Assembly (NCBI RefSeq): GCF_009745985.1 | Contig: NZ_WFIX01000186.1 | Span: 1-64,000 of the forward strand | Length of the DNA: 64,000 bases | Source of the DNA: Microbacterium karelineae | Lineage (GTDB): Bacteria; Actinomycetota; Actinomycetes; Actinomycetales; Microbacteriaceae | Reading direction: 5' to 3' | In this document: positions 57,827-64,000 of the stretch, one piece after another | How positions within the stretch are numbered: position 1 is the first letter of the stretch | Layout: the number at the start of each line of letters is the position of its first letter | The notes under the pieces: model-generated | Database searches by the model: none | Told to the model about the DNA's origin: nothing | What the model saw: only the letters and a program-made list of their open reading frames with translations | Translations under genes and position numbers: made by a program

Positions 57827-59716
57827 CTACCGCCGCCCGTTCCCGAACAGCCCCCGCACCACGCCCCGCAGGACCTGCTTCGTGATGGGGGAGTTGAGCA
57901 CCTCGTCGAGCGGGGAGTCGGCGCGGCGACGCGAGGTAGTGCGGCGGCGCGACGACGATCGGGACGACGAACGAGCCGGCGCGCGCAGCGACCGCTCGTA
58001 CTTCTCCTGCGCCTTGCGGGCCTCCTCGGCGGACTTCTCCCGAGCCTCCGCTTCCTCCGCGGCCCGCTCGGCCTCCTCTGCCGCGTTGAGCTTCGCGGTG
58101 AGGATCTCGTGCGCGGACTCGGGATCCACCGCCGTGCCGTACTTCTCCAGCAGCGGCGAGGCCGCCACGACGGACCCGATCGTGCCCTCCGGCGCGGTCG
58201 ACATGAGCCCCTGCGGCGCGCGCATGCGGGTCCACGCGACGGGCGTCGGCGCGCCCTTCTCGCTCATCACCGTGACGACCGCCTCGCCCGTCCCCAACGA
58301 CTGCAGCACGCTCTCGAGGTCGTAGCCCGACTTCGGGTAGGTGCGCACGGTCGCCTTCAGCGCCTTCGCGTCCTCGGGAGTGAAGGCGCGCAGCGCATGC
58401 TGCACGCGGGATCCGAGCTGCGCGAGCACGTCGCTCGGCACGTCCTTCGGCGTCTGCGTGATGAAGAACACCCCCACGCCCTTCGAACGGATGAGCCGCA
58501 CCGTCTGCACGATCGACGACAGGAACTCCTTCGATGCGTCCGTGAACAGCAGGTGCGCCTCGTCGAAGAAGAACACGAGCTTCGGCTTCTCGGGATCCCC
58601 GACCTCGGGCAGCACCTCGAACAGCTCCGCGAGCAGGTACATGAGGAACGTCGAGAACAGCTCCGGCTTGTTCGCGACGTTCGGCAGTTCGAGCAGGTTC
58701 AGGATCCCGCGCCCGTCCTCCGCGTGGCGGATCAGATCCATCACATCGAACTCGGGCTCGCCGAAGAACTCATCCGCGCCGTCCGCAGCGAATCCGATCA
58801 GCTCGCGCAGGATCACCCCCGCCGTCGCCGACGTGATCCCGCCCAGCGACTTCAGCTCGCCCTTGCCCTCATCGCTTGTGAGGAACGACAGCACGGCCCG
58901 CAGATCCTCGAGATCCACGAGCGCGAGGCCGTTCTCGTCCGCGTAGTGGAACACGAGCTGCAGGCTCGACTCCTGCGTATCGTTCAGCCCGAGCACCTTG
59001 CTCAGCAACAGCGGGCCGAAGCCGGTCACGGTCGCGCGGATCGGGATCCCGCTGTTCGCGTTCGTCGCGCGATCGCCGCCGAGGGCGAAGAATTCGACGG
59101 CCGACGCCTTCGGCTCCCATGCCTGGCCGATGCCTCCCGTGCGCTGCGCGAGCTTCTCGCTCGTCTCGCCCGGCACGGCGACGCCCGAGAGGTCGCCCTT
59201 CATATCGGCCGCGAACACGGGCACACCCTTGTCGGCGAGCTGCTCCGCGATGCCCTGCAGCGTGCGGGTCTTGCCAGTTCCCGTCGCGCCGGCGATGAGC
59301 CCGTGGCGATTCATCATGCCGAGCGGGATCCGGATCTGCGCCTGCGGCAGCGCGGATCCGTTGACGACGGCGCCGAGCTCGAGCGCGGCGCCCTCGAAGG
59401 CGTAGCCGTCGACGATCGCCTGCACGTCATCCGCGGACAGCGGGCCGTCGCTCTCGGGGAGGGGCGCCGATTCCGCGTCGGCGGGCGCCGGATCCTCGTC
59501 AGCTTCCGCGTCTGCTGTCGCGGGATCCGTGTCCTCCTCCGCGTCGTCCGGCGCCGGATCCGCTGCCTCGCCCCGCAGCGCGTCGGCCGCGGCCTTCGCC
59601 GCGGCGGCTTCGGCGGCGGCGAGCGCCGCCTTCTTCTCGGCGAGCTCGAGCGCCGCCTTCGCGGCCTCGGCCTCCGCTCGGAGACGGGCGAGTTCGGCAT
59701 CTTCGGGCGCGGCCAT
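57827..59716 (-). CDS. DUF853/HerA-like helicase-family ATPase
   Basis: A 629-residue ATPase. The N-terminal 110 residues are an Ala/Glu coiled coil and acidic linker. The core has Walker A AGATGTGKTRTL (about residue 145), ADMKGDLSGVA, Walker B KLVFFFDEAHLLF and FFITQTPKDVPSDVLAQLGSRVQHALRAFT. The C-terminus is a charged coiled coil and an Arg/Ser-rich tail. The family (YjgR-like DUF853) is widespread and related to HerA/FtsK motors; cellular role not established. Its stop is 4 bp from vsr, so the accessory island ends here. Confidence 0.9.
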   Translation of the reverse strand: MAAPEDAELARLRAEAEAAKAALELAEKKAALAAAEAAAAKAAADALRGEAADPAPDDAEEDTDPATADAEADEDPAPADAESAPLPESDGPLSADDVQAIVDGYAFEGAALELGAVVNGSALPQAQIRIPLGMMNRHGLIAGATGTGKTRTLQGIAEQLADKGVPVFAADMKGDLSGVAVPGETSEKLAQRTGGIGQAWEPKASAVEFFALGGDRATNANSGIPIRATVTGFGPLLLSKVLGLNDTQESSLQLVFHYADENGLALVDLEDLRAVLSFLTSDEGKGELKSLGGITSATAGVILRELIGFAADGADEFFGEPEFDVMDLIRHAEDGRGILNLLELPNVANKPELFSTFLMYLLAELFEVLPEVGDPEKPKLVFFFDEAHLLFTDASKEFLSSIVQTVRLIRSKGVGVFFITQTPKDVPSDVLAQLGSRVQHALRAFTPEDAKALKATVRTYPKSGYDLESVLQSLGTGEAVVTVMSEKGAPTPVAWTRMRAPQGLMSTAPEGTIGSVVAASPLLEKYGTAVDPESAHEILTAKLNAAEEAERAAEEAEAREKSAEEARKAQEKYERSLRAPARSSSRSSSRRRTTSRRRADSPLDEVLNSPITKQVLRGVVRGLFGNGRR

Positions 59717-59786
59717 GCGGTCAGCATAGCCAGGGGTGAGGCGCGGCTGGAAGGCCTGTATGCCGGATCCGCAATACGGTGGAGGC

Positions 59787-61461
59787 ATGCGGCACATCGC
59801 GACGGTTCACGACGCCGAGCTCTTCGCCCTGGAGATCCTGCGCGAGCGCGTCAAGCCCCTCGTCGTCGTGTCGACGCGCCTCGACGGTGAGACATTCGAC
59901 TTCGACGCCGAGACCATCGCGAGCGAGCTGGGATCCGCCGCCGACGTCGTCACGATCGCGACGGGCGAGCCGACGCGCGCCGTCGAGCAGACGCTGCCCG
60001 CGAAATGCCAGGTGTAAGGCGGCGCCGCGCGATCGTATCCGCCCGACTTCGGCACGGATCCGGACTGGATGCGCTCGCGGCTGCACTTCCGCCAGTACGT
60101 CGACGATTCGCGCGTGATCGACGATGCGCTCTCGCAGATCACGCGCGTCGCGTCCGCGCCGCGCCACACGGCGCCCGCCCGGGCGTGGGTGACGGCGACG
60201 GTCGTCTCCCTCTCGGACGAGGTCGGTGCGATCGCACGGCTCGCGGACGGCGCGCTCGCGCGGATCGACGCCGATCTCCTCGACCCGGCCGTCTCCCTCA
60301 CCGACGCCCTGGAAGAAGGCGCGACCGTCGACGACCGTCGAGGGGTGGCTCGTCGATCTCGACATCTCCGTCGAACCCGCGCCCGCCGACCTGAGCGTGT
60401 TCGCCGACGGATCCGTCACCCTCGCGCGCGTCGAGAAGGTGACCGAGCGACGGGCGCACCTGAGCCTGCACCCGAGCACGGATGAGGTCGTCCTGCGCCG
60501 CCGCGACATCGTCGGCGAGGGCGACGAGACGCCGGTCTTCGAGGTCCTCGCGGTCGGCGACATCGTCGAGGCCCGCGTGCGCCGCGACGAGTCGGGCGCG
60601 GTCGGGCTCAGCCTGCTCGACATCGACGCCGATGCACCGCGGGCGGCGGCTCTGCCGCTCGTCGCGGGCGGTCCCTCGTGGCTGCGGGCGCCGCACCGCG
60701 AGGCGCGAGGCGAACACCCGGCCGAACCGCCGACGACGCCGGTCGAGATCGCGGCGCCTCCCACCGCGCCGGCGGGCGACGTCTCCGCGCGCCTGTCCGA
60801 CCTCACGCGCGAGGTGGCGGGGATGTCTGCGACGCTCACGCGCCTCGCCCGGACGGGGTTCGCGACACCCGCGCCCGCCGCCCCGCGGGCGGGCGCCGAC
60901 TCGTCCGACCTCAAGCGCCGGCTCGGCGAGGCGCAGGCCGACAACAGGCGCCTGCTCGATCAGCTGTCCGAGGCGAACGGCGCGCGGCGCAAAGCGGAGA
61001 AGCAGACGGCCAACGGATCCGGTCGCCCGCCCTCGCGATCGACGCGTCGCGCCCACTGGGCCAGCGACGACGAGTGGCTGCGCCACGAGATCCTCCTCGC
61101 CTGGGTGGATCGCGTCGACGCGAGCGACAAGGCGCGCTTCCCACTCGCCGACCATCGGATCGGATCCGCGTTCGCCTCCTCGCTCGCACCCCTCGACGAG
61201 GCGCAGTTCGCGAAGGCGATGCGTGCCGTCGTCGACGTGCTCACAGGGCGCGCCGCGGAGATCGCGGGGCGCGACGTGCACCGCCTGCGATCCGGCTGGG
61301 GCGGCGACGACCCGCCCGTCGTGCGCGACGACGGCGCCCGGTGCTGGCGCGCGGCGATCGAGCTCAACACGGCCTCCGCACGCCGCCTGCACTACTGGGA
61401 GCTGCCCGGCGGATCCATCGAGCTCAGCCGCGTCGTGCTCCACGACGACACGACGCCGTAG
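59787..61461 (+). pseudogene. S1-like domain hypothetical protein, broken by a stop and a duplication
   Basis: The frame from ATG 59787 (MRHIATVHDAELFALEIL) meets an in-frame TAA at 60015-60017 between AKCQV and GGAARSYPPDFG, then stays open in the same frame to about 60330. There, a perfect 10-bp tandem duplication of CGACCGTCGA (60322-60331, 60332-60341) shifts the frame. Removing one copy joins EEGATV to EGWLVDLDIS and gives a continuous protein of about 555 residues. An S1-like RNA-binding segment (VGDIVEARVRRDESGAVGLSLLD) lies in the middle, followed by a coiled coil. Function unknown. Confidence 0.75.
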
Positions 61462-61464
61462 GGG

Positions 61465-62745
61465 TCAGGGGGCGACGAGGGGCAGCCGCGTGAGGCCGCG
61501 AAGCACGCGGTCGGCGACAGCGGTCGCCTCGGCCCCATGCCCGTCGATCGCCGACCGCGCCGCGTCGAAGGCGCCGATGACGTCCCGCCGCACGCTCGCG
61601 ACGAGCTCCTCTGCCTCGTCGAATGCGACGCCGAAGCGTGGGCCGACGCCGGCGAGCGCCGGAGCCGAGATGCGATGGAACGAGTATTCGCCGGCGACGC
61701 TCATCGCCGAGTCGATGCGCGCGGATCCGTCCCAGTACCCCGCATAGGTCAGCAGATCATAGAGCGGGGCGAGACGTGCGGTGCGGCCGTCGAGGATCAG
61801 GGAGAAGTTCTTGGCGTGCGCATCCGTGCAGCCGGCGACGATGTTGAACACGAACGCGCGGAAGAAGGCCGCGCCCGCGCGTGCCCTGTCGGCAGCGATC
61901 GGGAGGGACCCCAGCAGCTGTGCGACCTGCGCGAGCCCGGGGCCGCCATCGCGATGCTGATACTTCCTGGCTGGCGACACGCTGAGCGCCTGGCACATGT
62001 CCTCTTGGTGGACGCGGTGCCAGAGCCCGTCCTCCGCCCGCCGACGGTCATAGCGCTCGCTCACGAGGACATCCCAGTCGCCGATCCGAACGATCTCGGC
62101 GCGTGAAACGTCGTTCCCGAGGTGTTCGGCCGCACGCAGCGTCAGCTGCTCGACGACGTCGATCCGTCGGAAGGATCCGACCACGGGCTTGAGGATGTGG
62201 GTGGTCGGCGTCGCATCCTGGGGGACGCCCCATTCGCCATCGGGCAGACGGTGCAGAGCGATCTTCGGCTGCGCGCCGGCGAGGCTGAATCGACCCGCTG
62301 AACTCGCGTCCGGTGTGCCATCGCGGTACTCCGCCACCACGCGATCGAGCATGCCGGAGACGTCCACGTCGGATACCGGCTCGACCGTTGCGCGAGGTCC
62401 CGAATCGGACGGATCCTGCCCCGGCGGCAGCAGCTGGACGGCACCCGCGGCGTCGGCGCCGACGTGCTCGAGGAGCGAGAAGGGATTCCGTGACGATGTG
62501 TGGAACCGGCTTCCGAGGGCGCGCAGGGCCTCTTCGCTATCGGGCAGCAGGCCTTCGAGCCACGGCAACGCAGCGCGCTTCCTGTGCCTCGTCGTCGCGA
62601 GAGGCATCGACAGCGAGAGAGGCGTGGAGCCGGACCTCGAGCGGTAGGCGTCGTCGTAGTCGAAGGTGAGGTTGCCGGACGCAGTCTGAGAGAAGTATCC
62701 GGCGAGCCGCCCGTCGAGATAGGCGAACAGCTGTCGATCGCTCAC
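61465..62745 (-). CDS. hipA: HipA-family serine/threonine kinase toxin
   Basis: A 426-residue kinase. The N-terminal HipA domain starts SDRQLFAYLDGRLAGYF. The kinase core has GAQPKIAL and HILKPV (nucleotide/lysine region), the catalytic loop GCTDAHAKNFS with D308 and N313, and the metal aspartate in LAPLYDLLTY (about 330). HipA toxins phosphorylate tRNA synthetases and induce dormancy. GTG 62745 follows AGGAGG and overlaps hipB by 4 bp (GTGA). The frame is intact, so the module may be functional. Confidence 0.92.
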   Translation of the reverse strand: MSDRQLFAYLDGRLAGYFSQTASGNLTFDYDDAYRSRSGSTPLSLSMPLATTRHRKRAALPWLEGLLPDSEEALRALGSRFHTSSRNPFSLLEHVGADAAGAVQLLPPGQDPSDSGPRATVEPVSDVDVSGMLDRVVAEYRDGTPDASSAGRFSLAGAQPKIALHRLPDGEWGVPQDATPTTHILKPVVGSFRRIDVVEQLTLRAAEHLGNDVSRAEIVRIGDWDVLVSERYDRRRAEDGLWHRVHQEDMCQALSVSPARKYQHRDGGPGLAQVAQLLGSLPIAADRARAGAAFFRAFVFNIVAGCTDAHAKNFSLILDGRTARLAPLYDLLTYAGYWDGSARIDSAMSVAGEYSFHRISAPALAGVGPRFGVAFDEAEELVASVRRDVIGAFDAARSAIDGHGAEATAVADRVLRGLTRLPLVAP

Positions 62746-62966
62746 CAGCGGACCTCCTGGGTCGTCAGAGATCTCAGGGCGATCTCGAAGTCGAGCGCTT
62801 GGAAGAGGTCGAAGAGCTTGCTGGCTTCGACGGAGGACTTCCCTGCCTCGACGTCGGCGACGAACGATCGTGAGACCATCGCCTTCTCGGCGAGCGCCGT
62901 CTGCGTCCAGCCGCGATTCTCGCGCAGCTCGCGCACGACGGCGGCGGCCTCGCGCACTGTCAGCAT
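62742..62966 (-). CDS. hipB: HipB-type XRE-family antitoxin
   Basis: A 74-residue Cro/CI-like HTH protein (VVRELRENRGWTQTALAEKAMVSRSFVADVEAGKSSVEASKLFDLFQALD) that should bind HipA and repress the operon. It is immediately upstream of hipA with a 4-bp overlap. Three identical palindromes lie within 100 bp of its start and are the obvious binding sites. Confidence 0.92.
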   Translation of the reverse strand: MLTVREAAAVVRELRENRGWTQTALAEKAMVSRSFVADVEAGKSSVEASKLFDLFQALDFEIALRSLTTQEVRW

Positions 62967-62990
62967 GATGGCTCCCTTCTGCAGGCACCG

Positions 62991-63061
62991 AGTGTCGCCG
63001 TACGGCGACACTCTAGTTTGTCGCCGTACGGCGACACAAGGGGTTGTCGCCGTACGGCGAC
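62991..63061. promoter_or_regulatory. Triple HipB operator between hipBA and sbcD
   Basis: Three perfect copies of the 16-bp palindrome GTCGCCGTACGGCGAC start at 62994, 63020 and 63046, exactly 26 bp apart. The first is extended by symmetric flanks to 22 bp (62991-63012). They occupy the divergent promoter region, so HipB binding could affect both hipBA and sbcD. Confidence 0.85.
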
Positions 63062-63098
63062 GCGTTCGTTTGTCGGTGCTGCCGAATAGCGTGGGGGC

Positions 63099-64000
63099 AT
63101 GCGGATCCTGCACACCTCCGACTGGCACATCGGCCGGTCGTTCCACGGCCATTCGACGCTCGACGCGCTGCGCGAGGTGCTCGAGGCCCTCACACGCGAG
63201 GTCTCCGAGCGCGGCGTCGACGTCGTGGTGCTCGCGGGCGACGTGTTCGACTCCGCGACGCCCGCGGCGGCGTGCTATTCGCTGCTGACCGACACCCTCC
63301 TCGGCATCCGCGATGCCGGCGCGCGGGTCGTGCTCACGAGCGGCAACCACGATTCGGCGGCGCGCCTCGGCTTCCAGGCGCCGTTCCTCGGGCGGGCAGG
63401 GGTGCACGTCGTGACCGATCCGCTGGCGACGGGCACGCCGATCACCCTCGACGACGCGCACGGCCCCGTGCACATCTACGGCATCCCGTACCTCGAGCCG
63501 GCCCTCGTACGTCACCTGTGGCCCCGCGAGACCCTTCGCACACAGGAGCAGGTGATGGGCCACGCGATGTCGCTCGTCGAGGCCGACCGGGCCGCGCGCG
63601 GCGGGCGATCGGTCGCGATCGCGCACTGCTTCGCCGCGGGCGTCGAGCCGACGCCGCAGCTCGAACGCGAGGTGCGGCAGGATCTCCGACAGGGCTCGCT
63701 CGACGTCGTGCCGCTCGCGCACTTCGACGGCCCCGACTACGTCGCCCTCGGGCACATCCACGGGCGCGCCGCCCTGTCCGAGCGCGTGCGCTACGCGGGG
63801 GCGCCGCTGCACTACAGCTTCGGCGAGGGCGGCAAGCCGCGCGGCGCGTGGCTCGTCGACCTCGGCGCCGACGGGCTCGACGCGGTCTCGTGGGTCGAGC
63901 TGCCGGTGCCGCGGCGACTCGTCACCCTGCGCGGCACGCTCGACGAACTGCTCGGCGACGCCTCGTTCGCCGCGCACACCTCCGACTGGGTGTGCGCCGT
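63099..64000 (+). CDS. sbcD: Exonuclease subunit SbcD (partial)
   Basis: The first 300 residues of the SbcD/Mre11 nuclease; the gene runs off the window without a stop. The phosphoesterase motifs are all present: MRILHTSDWHIGR (residues 1-13), VVLAGDVFD, VLTSGNHDS, IAHCFAAG and YVALGHIHGR with YAGAPLHYSFGE. With SbcC it forms the ATP-dependent nuclease that opens DNA hairpins and processes double-strand ends. ATG 63099 is 38 bp from the third HipB operator. sbcC is expected downstream. Confidence 0.92.
   Translation, partial: MRILHTSDWHIGRSFHGHSTLDALREVLEALTREVSERGVDVVVLAGDVFDSATPAAACYSLLTDTLLGIRDAGARVVLTSGNHDSAARLGFQAPFLGRAGVHVVTDPLATGTPITLDDAHGPVHIYGIPYLEPALVRHLWPRETLRTQEQVMGHAMSLVEADRAARGGRSVAIAHCFAAGVEPTPQLEREVRQDLRQGSLDVVPLAHFDGPDYVALGHIHGRAALSERVRYAGAPLHYSFGEGGKPRGAWLVDLGADGLDAVSWVELPVPRRLVTLRGTLDELLGDASFAAHTSDWVCA

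Noticed and set aside
62991-63061. Three regularly spaced repeats that might be a short CRISPR array
   Set aside because: The units are perfect 16-bp palindromes with only 10-bp spacers, no cas genes are present, and they sit at the hipB promoter.

Overview
The window is chromosomal DNA of a high-GC Gram-positive, most likely a member of the Microbacteriaceae (Microbacterium-like). The evidence is the GC-rich third codon positions, the frequent GTG and TTG starts with ATGA/GTGA overlaps, actinobacterial-style PhoP direct repeats, a leaderless promoter, and the families present (DUF2520 beside panC, NRDE, SseB-like and DUF853 proteins). There are no rRNA or tRNA genes and no CRISPR array.

Layout. 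1-1.45 kb: an IS30-family insertion sequence. 1.5-7.2 kb: a MarR regulator, then a GntR regulator, an allophanate hydrolase and a three-gene ABC importer (nitrogen scavenging). 7.4-8.2 kb: a frameshifted alpha/beta hydrolase. 8.4-11.2 kb: a pantothenate operon (DUF2520 reductase-panC-panD-panB). 11.2-16.5 kb: a TPP riboswitch and thiC-thiO-thiS-thiG-thiF. 16.5-19.9 kb: two tandem PiT phosphate transporters, each behind its own PHO-box-like direct repeats. 19.9-29.6 kb: mixed housekeeping genes (DUF2207, aldo/keto reductase, LOG-like, lytic transglycosylase, alcohol dehydrogenase, antiporter, YdjM-like, NRDE) ending with coaBC, which continues the CoA pathway started by panBCD. 29.7-37.6 kb: a sugar regulon with a ROK repressor and ThuA-like protein divergent from a ribose-type ABC importer, a Gfo/Idh/MocA dehydrogenase and a TIM-barrel isomerase. 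37.7-46.3 kb: a cell-wall lytic protein, a DNA glycosylase, an orphan OmpR-type regulator, a GH43 enzyme, a BASS transporter, a second frameshifted alpha/beta hydrolase and an SseB-like protein.

46.4-57.8 kb is accessory DNA. Two remnants of one macrolide phosphotransferase gene flank a parDE toxin-antitoxin module and an unknown gene. They are followed by a five-gene anti-phage-type operon (C5 methyltransferase, GHKL ATPase, Z1 helicase-like ATPase, DUF4420 PD-(D/E)XK protein, AIPR protein) with a divergent vsr endonuclease. This matches the domain content of Mza-type defence systems. The island lacks the GGATCC palindrome that is very frequent in the rest of the window.

57.8-64 kb: a DUF853/HerA-like ATPase, a decayed S1-like gene (nonsense codon plus 10-bp duplication), a hipBA module whose promoter region carries three identical 16-bp palindromes at 26-bp spacing, and the divergent, truncated start of sbcD.

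Other points of interest: a family of about 85-95-bp intergenic inverted repeats sharing a GGCGTGTCGC core, and several gene breaks at G or C homopolymers, which may be real decay or sequencing error.
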